NCBI RefSeq assembly: GCF_000183745.1
Contig: NC_014761.1
Span: forward strand, 372,001-436,000
Direction: 5' to 3'
Source of the DNA: Oceanithermus profundus DSM 14977
GTDB taxonomy: Bacteria > Deinococcota > Deinococci > Deinococcales > Marinithermaceae
DNA length: 64,000 nucleotides
Shown here: one piece after another, positions 25,030-33,523 of the stretch
Layout of the letters: every line of letters begins with the position of its first letter
Numbering within the stretch: the stretch's first letter is position 1
Program-made: the position numbers and the translations under genes
The notes under the pieces: model-generated
The model's input: only the letters and a program-made list of their open reading frames with translations
What the model was told of the DNA's origin: nothing
Database searches by the model: none

Positions 25030-25559
25030 AGACCCTGTTCTTGATCCGCCACGGCGAGAACATCTGGAACCGCGAGCACCGGCTGGGCGGCTGGACCGAC
25101 GTGCCGCTGACGCCGCTGGGGCGCGCGCAGGCCGCGGGGTTGCGGCCGCAACTGGCGGGCGAACGCTTCGACGCCGTCTGGGCGAGCGACTTGGTGCGGG
25201 CCTGGAAGACGGCCGAGCTGGCGGGCTTCGTGCCCGAAAGGGTGCCCGAGTTGCGCGAGATCCACTTCGGCCGGCTCGAGGGTCGGCGCTGGGAGAGCCT
25301 GGATCCGGCGACGCAGGAGGCGATGATGGGCTTCGAGCGCTTTCGCGCCCCCGGCGGCGAGGCGACGCTGGAGGTGCTCGAGCGGGTGACCGCCTTCGTG
25401 GACGCGCTGCCGGCGGGGCGGCACCTGATCTTCAGCCACGCCGGGGTGATGCGCGCGCTCTTGTGGCTCTCCGGGGACCTGCAGATCGTTCCCCACACCA
25501 CGGTCTACGTCTACGAGTGGCCGGCCCGGCGTTTGGTGGAGGTATGGCGCGAAGACTAG
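25026..25559 (+). CDS. cobC: Histidine phosphatase, CobC-like (alpha-ribazole phosphatase)
   Basis: A 177-aa phosphoglycerate-mutase-fold protein with the phosphohistidine motif LIRHGEN at 6-12, WASDLVRAWKTAE near 56-68 and the second catalytic His in IFSHAGVMRAL near 135-146. The location between B12 genes suggests removal of the phosphate from alpha-ribazole phosphate or cobalamin phosphate. General sugar-phosphate phosphatases share the motifs. The ATG overlaps the DUF3800 stop by ATGA, and the 3' end overlaps cobQ by 16 bp. Confidence 0.85.
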   Translation: MKTLFLIRHGENIWNREHRLGGWTDVPLTPLGRAQAAGLRPQLAGERFDAVWASDLVRAWKTAELAGFVPERVPELREIHFGRLEGRRWESLDPATQEAMMGFERFRAPGGEATLEVLERVTAFVDALPAGRHLIFSHAGVMRALLWLSGDLQIVPHTTVYVYEWPARRLVEVWRED

Positions 25560-27526
25560 CCCCGGTGCTGATGGTCCAGGGGGCCACCTCGGGTGCGGGG
25601 AAGAGCCTGCTGGTGACCGCGCTGGCGCGCTGGTTCGCCCGCCGGGGCGTGCGGACGGCCCCCTTCAAGGCGCAGAACATGTCGAACCACGCCCGCGTGG
25701 CCGCGGGCGGCGAGATGGGCAGCGCCCAGTACCTGCAGGCGCTGGCGGCCGGAGCGACGCCGGAGGTGCGGATGAACCCGGTGCTGCTCAAGCCCGAGGC
25801 CGAGACCCGTAGTCAGGTGGTGGTGCTGGGCCGGCACGACCCCGCGCTCTCGCGCACGTCCTGGAACGAGCGCAAGCCGCGGCTGTGGCCGGTGGTGCGG
25901 GAGAGCCTGCGGGCGCTGCGCGAAGAGTACGAGCTGGTGCTCGCCGAGGGGGCGGGCAGCCCCGCCGAGGTCAACCTGCGCGCCGGCGACCTCGTCAACA
26001 TGGCCGTCGCCCGCGAGGCGGGCGCGGCGGTGCTGCTGGTGGCCGATATCGACCGCGGCGGCGCCTTCGCCCACCTCTGGGGCACCTGGAGCCTGCTCGC
26101 GGCCGAGGAGCGTGCGCTGGTGCGGGGCTTCGTGCTCAACAAGTTCCGCGGCGACGCCGCGCTGCTCGCGCCCGCGCCCGAGCAGCTCGAGCGCTGGACC
26201 GAGGTGCCCACGCTGGGGGTGCTACCCTACCTGCGCCACCGCCTCCCCGACGAGGACGCGCCGCTCTTGGGCACGGCCGCGGGGGGCGCGGGGCCGCGCG
26301 TCGCCATCGTCGCCTACCCCTACGCCTCGAACCTCGACGAGTTCTGGCCGCTTGCGGAGCTGGCCCGGGTGGAGCTGGTGCGCGAGCCGGCCGCGCTGGC
26401 GGAGGCCGAGCTGGTGATCCTGCCCGGCTCCAAGCACACCGCCGCCAGCGCCGAATGGCTGGCGTCGAGCGGGATGGCGCGGGCGCTGCGCGACTACGCG
26501 GCCTCGGGCCGACCGCTGCTGGGCGTCTGCGGCGGGCTGCAGCTTTTGGGCCGCGCGGTGCACGACCCCGAGGGGGTGGAGGGCGCGGCGCAGGGGCTCG
26601 GGCTCTTGGAGCTCGAGACGACGATGGACCCCGGCAAGACGGTGCGCCGCAGCCGCGGCCGTTTTGCGGAGCTGGAGGGCTACTGGGCGGCGCTCAGCGG
26701 CCTGGAGGCCTGGGGCTACGAGATCCACCACGGCAACAGCCGCGCCGGCGGCGGGACCCGCGAGGCGTTGGCCAGCGGGCTGGGCTTCGCCCGGGGCAAC
26801 GTGCTGGGCGTCTACCTGCACGGCCTCTTCGAGGACCCGGCGGTGCAGCGGGCGCTCTTCGGCCGTGCGGCGGCGGGCCTGGAGCGCGAGTTCGACCGGC
26901 TGGCGGACGCGCTGGAGGAACATCTGGACATGGAGCGCATCGAAAATATGACGTTTTCGCACCGAAAGCCTGCGGGGCGCGCGGGGCCGGTCGCGCCCCC
27001 GGACCCGCCCCGGATTCCGCGCCTCGTCCTCTACCTGGGTGGGGCGCGGGCGGGAAAGAGCGCCGCGGCGCTGGCCCGGGCGCGGGCGCTGGGGGGCGGG
27101 GCGGTCAGCTTCGTCGCCACCGCCTCCCCCGGCGACGAGGAGATGGCGGCGCGGGCGGCGGCCCACCGGGCCGAGCGGCCCGCCGCCTGGGAGACGATCG
27201 AAGAACCCCGCGACGCGGCGGCGGCGCTGGGGCGCGCGAAACACGACGTCGTCGTGCTCGACTGCCTGACCCTGCTGGTCAGCAACCTGCTGCTAGAGGG
27301 CGGCGAGGCGGCGGTGCGAGAGGGCGTGGAAGCGCTGCTCGCCGCCTGGCGCGAAAGCGGCAGGACGCTCGTCGTCGTCAGCAACGAGGTGGGGATGGGC
27401 ATCGTGCCGGAGAACGCCCTGGCCCGGCGCTACCGCGACCTGCTGGGCTGGGCCAACCGCACCGTGGCCGCGGCGGCGGACGAGGTGCGCCTAGTGGTGG
27501 CGGGGCGGGAGTTGCCGCTCGGGTAG
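25544..27526 (+). CDS. cobQ: Cobyric acid synthase / adenosylcobinamide kinase fusion (CobQ-CobU)
   Basis: One uninterrupted 660-codon frame holds two enzymes. Residues 1 to about 465 are CobQ/CbiP: VQGATSGAGKSLL, APFKAQNMSNHA, the GATase nucleophile region LLGVCGGLQLLG and GVYLHGLFED. After a polar Pro/Arg linker (about 469-490) follows CobU: P-loop LGGARAGKSAAAL, DCLTLLVSNLLLEGG and SNEVGMGIVPENALARRYRD. CobQ amidates four corrin side chains. CobU phosphorylates adenosylcobinamide and adds GMP. An ATG at 26948 could also start a separate CobU, with only a weak GGAG upstream. The ATG at 25544 has GGTGGAGGT upstream and overlaps cobC. Confidence 0.92.
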   Translation: MARRLAPVLMVQGATSGAGKSLLVTALARWFARRGVRTAPFKAQNMSNHARVAAGGEMGSAQYLQALAAGATPEVRMNPVLLKPEAETRSQVVVLGRHDPALSRTSWNERKPRLWPVVRESLRALREEYELVLAEGAGSPAEVNLRAGDLVNMAVAREAGAAVLLVADIDRGGAFAHLWGTWSLLAAEERALVRGFVLNKFRGDAALLAPAPEQLERWTEVPTLGVLPYLRHRLPDEDAPLLGTAAGGAGPRVAIVAYPYASNLDEFWPLAELARVELVREPAALAEAELVILPGSKHTAASAEWLASSGMARALRDYAASGRPLLGVCGGLQLLGRAVHDPEGVEGAAQGLGLLELETTMDPGKTVRRSRGRFAELEGYWAALSGLEAWGYEIHHGNSRAGGGTREALASGLGFARGNVLGVYLHGLFEDPAVQRALFGRAAAGLEREFDRLADALEEHLDMERIENMTFSHRKPAGRAGPVAPPDPPRIPRLVLYLGGARAGKSAAALARARALGGGAVSFVATASPGDEEMAARAAAHRAERPAAWETIEEPRDAAAALGRAKHDVVVLDCLTLLVSNLLLEGGEAAVREGVEALLAAWRESGRTLVVVSNEVGMGIVPENALARRYRDLLGWANRTVAAAADEVRLVVAGRELPLG

Positions 27527-27536
27527 GCTGGGGAGG

Positions 27537-28106
27537 ATGCGCCTGCCCCGCGAGCTCGAGACCGAGCGGCTGCGCTTGCGCACCCCGCGAACGGACGACC
27601 AGGACTTCCTCGAGGGGTTGTTCTCCGATCCCGGCGTCGTGCGCTACCTCAGCTTCCGGCCCGTCGAGGAGCCCGAGCGCGTCCGGGCGATGCTGAGCAG
27701 TTTCATGGCCGCCTGGGCCCGTCACGGCGGCGACCTGTCGCTGGAAAAGCAGGGCTGCCTCTACGTGCTCGAGCGCCGCTCCGATCGGGCGCCGCTGGGC
27801 ACGCTGGGCGTGCGCAAGGAGACCTACGGCTACGAGCTCAGCTACGCCCTGGCGCGCGCCGCCTGGGGCCGCGGCTACATGCCCGAGGCGGTGCGGGCCG
27901 TCAGCGGCTGGCTGCTCGAGAACGGCGCCTGGCGCGTCTTCGCCACCTGCCACGTGGACAACACCGGGTCGCAGCGCGTCCTCGAAAAAGCGGGGTTCGA
28001 GCGCGAAGGCCGCATGCGCCGCTACTTCACCTTCCCCAACCTGGGCCCAGAGCCGGCCGACGGCTACCTCTACGCAAAAGTAATCCCCGCGCGCCGTTCG
28101 TCGTGA
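27537..28106 (+). CDS. GNAT N-acetyltransferase (RimJ/RimL-like)
   Basis: A 189-aa acetyltransferase. LETERLRLRTPRTDD at the N-terminus and the acetyl-CoA loop region LARAAWGRGYMPEAVRAV are typical of the RimJ/RimL branch of GNAT enzymes, as is the late HVDNTGSQRVLEKAGFEREG block. The target is unknown. It starts 10 bp after the cobQ-cobU stop. A TAGGCT box on that stop (27524-27529) and GGGGAGG before the ATG allow either operon or independent expression. Confidence 0.9.
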   Translation: MRLPRELETERLRLRTPRTDDQDFLEGLFSDPGVVRYLSFRPVEEPERVRAMLSSFMAAWARHGGDLSLEKQGCLYVLERRSDRAPLGTLGVRKETYGYELSYALARAAWGRGYMPEAVRAVSGWLLENGAWRVFATCHVDNTGSQRVLEKAGFEREGRMRRYFTFPNLGPEPADGYLYAKVIPARRSS

Positions 28107-28142
28107 AGCGGCGCGCGGGAGGACGCGGGCAGGCGCCGGCCG

Positions 28143-28613
28143 TTATTCCTTCTCTTCGACCAGGGCCTTCCACTCCAGGTAGACCTGTTGCGGCGTCAGC
28201 TTGAGGCCGCGCTCCTTGGCCACCTCCTCCGCGGTGTAGGGCTTGAAGTCCTTGGGCAGGTGCTCGGCGTTGCCCCAGGCGGTGAGGGTGTAGTTGAGGA
28301 TGGCCGCGATCTCGGCGTCGCTGATCTGCGCGAGCGGCGGCATGAAGCCGTCGTAGGTGACCCCCATGGCGGTAATCTTCCCCTGGAGGCCGAAGAGCAC
28401 CACGTGAATGAGGAACTTCCGCCCCTTTTCGCCCTTCTCGATGTACTCGTAGACCTCTCCGGCCAGCGGCGTGAAAACCCCCTTGACGCCTTCGCCGGTC
28501 ACCTGGTGACAGGCGGCGCAGTAGGTGTCGTAGGCGGTTTTCCCGGCGTCGGAAGCCCACGCCAGGCCCAGACCGGCAACCAGTGCGATGACCAGCACCC
28601 CGTTCCTCATCAT
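28143..28613 (-). CDS. Exported monoheme c-type cytochrome
   Basis: A 156-aa protein with a signal peptide (about 1-20, ending AWASD) and one heme-binding CAACH at 32-36. A likely axial Met lies at 91 in GFMPPLAQISDAEIAAILNYT (positions 90-110), the class I cytochrome c pattern. The C-terminal 40 residues form a charged helical extension. It should shuttle electrons on the outer side of the membrane. AGGAGGACAAC precedes the two possible ATGs (28613, 28610). It is convergent with the GNAT gene and lies downstream of, but probably separate from, the sugar ABC operon. Confidence 0.92.
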   Translation of the reverse strand: MMRNGVLVIALVAGLGLAWASDAGKTAYDTYCAACHQVTGEGVKGVFTPLAGEVYEYIEKGEKGRKFLIHVVLFGLQGKITAMGVTYDGFMPPLAQISDAEIAAILNYTLTAWGNAEHLPKDFKPYTAEEVAKERGLKLTPQQVYLEWKALVEEKE

Positions 28614-28646
28614 GTTGTCCTCCTATGAACAGATTCTCATACGGTG

Positions 28647-28664
28647 CCGGGACATGTGTCCCGG
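28647..28664. promoter_or_regulatory. Perfect palindrome upstream of the cytochrome c gene
   Basis: CCGGGACA (28647-28654) and TGTCCCGG (28657-28664) form an 8-bp inverted repeat about 35 bp upstream of the cytochrome start. It could be an operator or the hairpin of a terminator for the permease operon. There is no T-run on either side, which makes an operator somewhat likelier. Confidence 0.4.
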
Positions 28665-28710
28665 TTCCGGACGTTCGGCCCGCGGGGCCGCCCGCGCAGC
28701 GAAACGGCGG

Positions 28711-29541
28711 TCAACCCTTCAGGCTGCCCAGCGTCAGCCCGCGGATGAAGTACTTCTGCGCGGCCAGGAAGACGATGATGGGCGGGATCGTCGCCAGCGA
28801 GAGGCCGGCCATGAGCACCGTCCACTCGGTGGTGAACTGGGTGTTGAAGACCGCCAGGCCCACGGTGAGCGGGCGCATCTCGATGGAGTTGGTGGCGATC
28901 AGCGGCCAGAGGAAGGCGTTCCAGCCGCCCAGGAAGGTGAAGGTGCCCAGCGTGGCCAGCGCCGGGGCCGCGAGCGGCAGCGCGATCTTCCAGTAGATCT
29001 GCCAGGGGGTGGCCCCGTCGATGAGCGCGGCCTCCTCCAGCTCCCGGGGCAGCGAGATGAAGTTCTGGCGCATCAGGAAGATGGCGAAGGCGTCGAAGAG
29101 GCCCGGCAGGACGAGGGCGTAGTAGGTGTCGATCCAGCCGAGCCGGCTCATGATGATGAAGAGCGGGATGATCAGCACGTGGGCCGGGATCATCAACGTG
29201 ATCAGCGAGAAGAGGAACATCACGTCCTTGCCCTTCCAGCTAAAGCGCGCGAAGGCGTAACCGGCGAGCGCGCCGCTGGTGAGGTTCAGGAAGGTGAGGC
29301 CCAGCGCCAGCACCAGCGAGTTGAAGTACCAGCGCGCGAAGGGTACCGCGGTGAGCACCCGCTGGTAGTTCTCCCAGTGCAGCTTCTCGGGCCAGAGCTG
29401 GATGGGCAGGTCGAAGAGCGATCCCGGCTCCTTGAAGCTCGTCGAGATCATCCACAGGAAGGGCACGAGCATGGTCAGGCCGCCCAGCAGCAGCACCACG
29501 AAGATGACGGCGTCGGTAATTCGTTGCCTTTGCTTACTCAC
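28711..29541 (-). CDS. Sugar ABC transporter permease (MalG type)
   Basis: A 276-aa inner-membrane permease with six predicted helices. The EAA coupling loop is at about 174-193 (EEAALIDGATPWQIYWKIALP). It forms a heterodimeric channel with the upstream MalF-type protein. The cluster has no ATPase gene, so a shared ATPase elsewhere is implied. It is the last gene of the cell-wall recycling transporter operon; the likely cargo is an amino sugar or muropeptide-derived sugar, an inference from neighbours only. Confidence 0.92.
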   Translation of the reverse strand: MSKQRQRITDAVIFVVLLLGGLTMLVPFLWMISTSFKEPGSLFDLPIQLWPEKLHWENYQRVLTAVPFARWYFNSLVLALGLTFLNLTSGALAGYAFARFSWKGKDVMFLFSLITLMIPAHVLIIPLFIIMSRLGWIDTYYALVLPGLFDAFAIFLMRQNFISLPRELEEAALIDGATPWQIYWKIALPLAAPALATLGTFTFLGGWNAFLWPLIATNSIEMRPLTVGLAVFNTQFTTEWTVLMAGLSLATIPPIIVFLAAQKYFIRGLTLGSLKG

Positions 29542-29637
29542 ACCTGACCTCCCGCACGCCCTTGGTGGAAGAACGCCTTTCTGAAAGGGTTTCGCTCCTT
29601 GCCCACCTTCTGCCTCCCACTCCCCACTTCCTGCCCT

Positions 29638-30600
29638 TCATGCCTCCTCCCAGACCCAGCGCTTGCGCAGCTGCCACTGCACCACGGTGAGGGCGAAGAG
29701 GAAGGCGAAGAGCAGCCAGGCGATCGCCGAGGCGTAGCCCATGTCGGGCGGGAAGATGCCGAAGGCCTTCTGGTAGAGGTAGAAGAGCAGCACGTTGGTG
29801 GCGTCGAGGGGCCCGCCGCCGGTCATCACGTAGATCAGCCCGAAGACCTGGAAGCCGCCGATCAGCGCCAGCAGGGTGTTGAGGAAGACGGTGGGCGAGA
29901 GCAGCGGCAGGGTGACGTTCCAGAACTGCTGCCAGGGGCCGGCGCCGTCGAGCGACGCGGCCTCGTAGTAGGTCTTGTCGATGTTCTGCAGGCCCGCCAG
30001 GAAGATGAGCATGCGGAAGCCGATCCCCGCCCAGACGGCGGCGAGGATGATGCCGGGCATGGCCCAGCGCTCGTCGGAGAGCCAGCCGGGGCCCTCGGTG
30101 GCCAGCCAGTGGACCGCCCCGGGGGCGGTGAGGCCGAAGAAACCGAAGAGGGCCTCGAGCTGCTGGCCAATCCAGCGCAGGAAGAGGTTGACCGGGCCCA
30201 CGTAGGGGTTCAGCACCCAGCGCCACAACAGGCCCACGGCCACCACGCTGGTCACCGTGGGCAGCAGGTAGAGGGTGCGCACGATCTTGACCCCGGGAAA
30301 ATCGCGGTTCAGCCCCAGGGCCACCAAGAGCGAGATGAAGATTTCCAGCGGCACCGCCACCAGCACGTAGTAGAGGGTGTTCCAGAAGGCCTTGTGGAGC
30401 ACCGGGTCGCGCGCCATCTCGCGGTAGTTCTCGAGCCCCACCCAGCTGTCTGTGACGGCGCCGAGGTTGAGGGGGTCGAAGACGTCCCACTCGGTGAACG
30501 AGAGGACGAGCGAGATCAGGATCGGCCCGGCGTTGAAGGCGAAGAAGCCCACCAGGCTGGGCAGGATGAAGAGCCAGGGAAAGCGGCGGTAGCTGGACAT
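29638..30600 (-). CDS. Sugar ABC transporter permease (MalF type)
   Basis: A 320-aa permease with an N-terminal helix and a longer periplasmic-side insertion. The EAA loop is near 231-250 (EAASLDGAGPWQQFWNVTLP). Partner of the MalG-type protein encoded 96 bp downstream. The gap between them is unusually long for such pairs and contains a purine/pyrimidine-biased degenerate repeat (29610-29640). It follows the binding-protein gene after a GC-rich palindrome at 30629-30654, which may reduce permease expression relative to the binding protein. Confidence 0.92.
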   Translation of the reverse strand: MSSYRRFPWLFILPSLVGFFAFNAGPILISLVLSFTEWDVFDPLNLGAVTDSWVGLENYREMARDPVLHKAFWNTLYYVLVAVPLEIFISLLVALGLNRDFPGVKIVRTLYLLPTVTSVVAVGLLWRWVLNPYVGPVNLFLRWIGQQLEALFGFFGLTAPGAVHWLATEGPGWLSDERWAMPGIILAAVWAGIGFRMLIFLAGLQNIDKTYYEAASLDGAGPWQQFWNVTLPLLSPTVFLNTLLALIGGFQVFGLIYVMTGGGPLDATNVLLFYLYQKAFGIFPPDMGYASAIAWLLFAFLFALTVVQWQLRKRWVWEEA

Positions 30601-30628
30601 TTCGAAAAAGGACTTCCCGTGTTGGAAA

Positions 30629-30654
30629 GGCCGCGGGGGCGCGCCCCCGCGGCC
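30629..30654 (-). terminator. GC-rich palindrome after the sugar-binding protein gene
   Basis: A perfect 26-bp palindrome centred between 30641 and 30642 (half-site GGCCGCGGGGGCG). On the minus strand it follows the binding-protein stop within about 10 nt and is followed by TTTCC. It probably acts as a partial terminator or mRNA stabiliser. Confidence 0.65.
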
Positions 30655-30663
30655 CGAAAAAGG

Positions 30664-31959
30664 TTACTTGCGCTTCGCGCGCTCGGCCTGAACTTCGTCG
30701 AGGATCTTCTGCACCGCCGGCGCGACCTTGTCGAGGGCGGTCTGCACGTCCTCCTTGCCTTCCCATACCGGTCCCAGCGCCTTGGAGATGAGGTTCAGCG
30801 CCTCGCTCCAGCGCTCGAAGGTCTCGGTGGGCACCGCGTCCTTGTTGACGGTGAGGAAGTACTGCTGGTGGCGCGGCGGCGGCGGCTGGAAGAAGGCCTT
30901 GAGGATGGCGTTCGTGGCCTGGGGGTTGTTGGGGTCGAAGCCGATCGCGGGGATGATCAGGCCGCCCTTGGTGAAGGCGAGGCTGCCTTCGGGCCCGGCC
31001 AGGAACTTGAGCACCTCCCAGGCGGCGTCGGGATTGCGGCTCTGCCGCGAGATGGCCCAGCCGGAGCCGTCGATGTCGACGATGCTCCCGGCCTTGCCGC
31101 GGGGGAAGGGGACGATGTCCCAGTCGAACTTGGCCTTCTTCTTGAGGCTGGGCACGCGCCAGCGGCCGTCGACGATCATGCCCGTCTTGCCGCCCAGGAA
31201 GAGGCTGTAGGCGCTGCGGTCGGCGGCCTCGGCGGGGGTGGGGGCGACGTGGTGCTTCCAGCGCAGGTCCACGTAGAACTGCAGACCCTCGACCGAGGCG
31301 GGGCTGTTGAGCAGGAACTTGGAGTGGTCGGGGCTGTACCAGCGGCCGCCGTTGGACCAGACCCAGGGCTCCCAGAAGAGGAAGTAGGTGTAGAAGCTCA
31401 CGCCCCACTGGGTGCGCTTGCCGCCCTCTTCCTTGGTCAGCGCCTTCGCGTAGCGCAGGAAGTCGTCCCAGGTCCAGTCGGGGTCGGGGTCGGGCAGGCC
31501 CGCCTCGCGCAGCAGGTCGCGGTTGTAGTAGACGACCATGTTGGAGATGTCGCGCGGCAGGGCGTAGAGCTTGCCCTCGAAGCGGAAGGCATCGAGGATG
31601 CCTTTGTAGAAGATACCGGTGTCGTAGTTGTCCTTCTTGATGAAGGGCTCGAGCGGCCGGGCCACGCCCTTGGCCGCCAGGGCGGGGAAGTTGATGTTGT
31701 TGGTGAAGAAGAGGTCGGGCGCCTTGCCGGCGGCGAACATCGCGGTCAGCTTGGTCCAGTAGTCGCGCGAGGGGATGTGCAGCAGCTCGACCTTGATGTT
31801 CGGGTGCTCGGCCTCGAACTTCTTGAAGAGTTCCTTGTAGAGGGCGATCTCCGACTCGCCGCCCCACCCGGCCACGGTGACCTTGGTGGTCTTGGCTGCG
31901 CCCAGGCCCATCGTCAGCACGAGGGCCAGGGCTCCCAGTTTGAGGATCCAACGCTTCAT
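30664..31959 (-). CDS. ABC transporter sugar-binding protein
   Basis: A 431-aa class I extracellular solute-binding protein with a signal peptide (about 1-21, ending GLGAAKTT). KVTVAGWGGESEIALYKELF is the N-terminal lobe start and LYYNR-type segments (VVYYNRDLLREAGLPDPDP, split at 165-183) are typical of MalE/UgpB relatives. The C-terminal tail is charged. Operon partners NagZ-like, MurQ and AnmK imply uptake of anhydro-MurNAc, MurNAc or GlcNAc-containing sugars, but ligand residues cannot be assigned. Confidence 0.9.
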   Translation of the reverse strand: MKRWILKLGALALVLTMGLGAAKTTKVTVAGWGGESEIALYKELFKKFEAEHPNIKVELLHIPSRDYWTKLTAMFAAGKAPDLFFTNNINFPALAAKGVARPLEPFIKKDNYDTGIFYKGILDAFRFEGKLYALPRDISNMVVYYNRDLLREAGLPDPDPDWTWDDFLRYAKALTKEEGGKRTQWGVSFYTYFLFWEPWVWSNGGRWYSPDHSKFLLNSPASVEGLQFYVDLRWKHHVAPTPAEAADRSAYSLFLGGKTGMIVDGRWRVPSLKKKAKFDWDIVPFPRGKAGSIVDIDGSGWAISRQSRNPDAAWEVLKFLAGPEGSLAFTKGGLIIPAIGFDPNNPQATNAILKAFFQPPPPRHQQYFLTVNKDAVPTETFERWSEALNLISKALGPVWEGKEDVQTALDKVAPAVQKILDEVQAERAKRK

Positions 31960-31963
31960 AGTC

Positions 31964-33523
31964 TTACCTCCCGATTCCCGATCCGATGGGGAAGGGCCCC
32001 ACCGGTACCGGTAGCCTGCCGCCGGGGACGAAGCTCCCGGACAGCGCTTCCAACGCGGCGCGCACCTGGGCCGCGCGGTAGCCGTAGGTGACCAGGTACC
32101 CCGCGGGCGCGGGGTCCAGGTAGGTGTAGTCGTCGGGGTTGCCCAGCGCGACGACGTAGACGGGTTTTCCGGTGTTCACCAGCGCTTCGTAGAGCCAGAC
32201 CTGCTCCTCGGGCAGCCGGCCCAGCCAGTGGTAGGTGCCGAGGACGACGCGGTCGAACTTCTTCGCGCGCTCCACGGCCGTCGCGATGTCGTTTCCTGAA
32301 GGCGCCTCGCCCACGACCTGGTAGTGCGCCCCGGGCAGATACTTGGGGGCCAGCTCGGCCAGGCTGGGTTCGGCGCCCCAGGTGGCGCGCACCCGGGGGG
32401 CGATCACCAGCGTGCCCGCCCCGGGGACGGGCAGTTCGCCGGAAAGCCAGGTGACGCCGGCGCGCGCGGCCTTCAGGTTGAGCGCCTCGAGCGCCTTCCA
32501 GTCGGGCTCGGGGGCGGGCGGACGCAGCCGGCTCCGCGCCGCTTGCAGCCGGCGCTCGCTGGCCGCGGCACGCTGCGGCGTGATCCGGCCGCTCGCGAGC
32601 GCTTCTTCCAGGGCCGCGTAGACCGCCTCGGCGGTGCCGCCGCCGCGGCCCACCAGCACCAGGTCGGCTCCGGCCAGCACCGCCCGCACCGCGGCCTCGC
32701 CCGCGCCCCAGCGGCCCGAGATGGCGCGCATGCCCATGTCGTCGGTGACGATCAACCCGTCGTAGCCCATCTCCTCCCGCAGGAGGCCGGTGAGGATCTT
32801 GCGGGAGAGGGTGGCCGGGGCGTCGGGGTCGAGGGCGGGGTAGAGGATGTGGGCGGTCATGATGACGGGAACGCCGGCGCGCACGGCCGCCCGGAAGGGG
32901 GCGAGCTCCACCCGCTCGATCTCCGCGCGCGGCTTGTCCACGATCGGCAGCCCGGTGTGGGAGTCGGTGTGGGTGTCGCCGTGGCCGGGGAAGTGTTTGG
33001 CCGTCCAGAGCACCCCGGCCTCCTCGAGCCCCCGGGCGAAGGCCAGCCCGTGCCGGATCACCGCCTCGGGGTCGGCGCCGAAGCTGCGCAGACCGATGAT
33101 CGGGTTCCTGGGGTTGACGTTGACGTCGAGCACCGGGGCCAGGTCCACGTTCGCGCCCAGGTAGGCGACCTCCTGGCCGATGGCGCGGCCGACCGCGCGG
33201 GTGAGCTCGGGGTCGTTCGCGGCCGCCAGGGCCATGGCCGCGGGGAAGCGGGGCACGCCGGGGGCGCGGTAGCTGAAGAAGGGGCCGCCCTCCTGATCGA
33301 TGAGGACGAGCAGTTCGGGGTAGCGCCGGCGCAGCTCGCGCACGGTACCCACCGGATCGTCCGCCAGGTTCGAGGGGAAGAGGATCACCCCCGCGGGGCG
33401 GTAGCGTTCGATCAGCCCGGTGGGCGGCTCGGCGCCCCGGAAGGAGAGGACCATGAACTGCCCCGGGTGGGCGGCGAGGGCGAGCGAGAAGAGCATCAGC
33501 AGGGCGAGCAAGCGTCGGTTCAC
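31964..33523 (-). CDS. Exported GH3 beta-N-acetylhexosaminidase (NagZ-like)
   Basis: A 519-aa glycoside hydrolase family 3 enzyme with a cleavable signal peptide (1-18, LALAAHP). KHFPGHGDT at 176-184 and DSHTGLP at 187-193 form the His/Asp loop of NagZ enzymes. VTDDMGMRAI places the nucleophile at about Asp261. A C-terminal domain of about 170 residues follows the barrel, as in exported Bacillus NagZ. It releases GlcNAc from peptidoglycan fragments outside the membrane. It lies 4 bp before the binding-protein gene and overlaps murQ by 4 bp. Confidence 0.92.
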   Translation of the reverse strand: MNRRLLALLMLFSLALAAHPGQFMVLSFRGAEPPTGLIERYRPAGVILFPSNLADDPVGTVRELRRRYPELLVLIDQEGGPFFSYRAPGVPRFPAAMALAAANDPELTRAVGRAIGQEVAYLGANVDLAPVLDVNVNPRNPIIGLRSFGADPEAVIRHGLAFARGLEEAGVLWTAKHFPGHGDTHTDSHTGLPIVDKPRAEIERVELAPFRAAVRAGVPVIMTAHILYPALDPDAPATLSRKILTGLLREEMGYDGLIVTDDMGMRAISGRWGAGEAAVRAVLAGADLVLVGRGGGTAEAVYAALEEALASGRITPQRAAASERRLQAARSRLRPPAPEPDWKALEALNLKAARAGVTWLSGELPVPGAGTLVIAPRVRATWGAEPSLAELAPKYLPGAHYQVVGEAPSGNDIATAVERAKKFDRVVLGTYHWLGRLPEEQVWLYEALVNTGKPVYVVALGNPDDYTYLDPAPAGYLVTYGYRAAQVRAALEALSGSFVPGGRLPVPVGPFPIGSGIGR

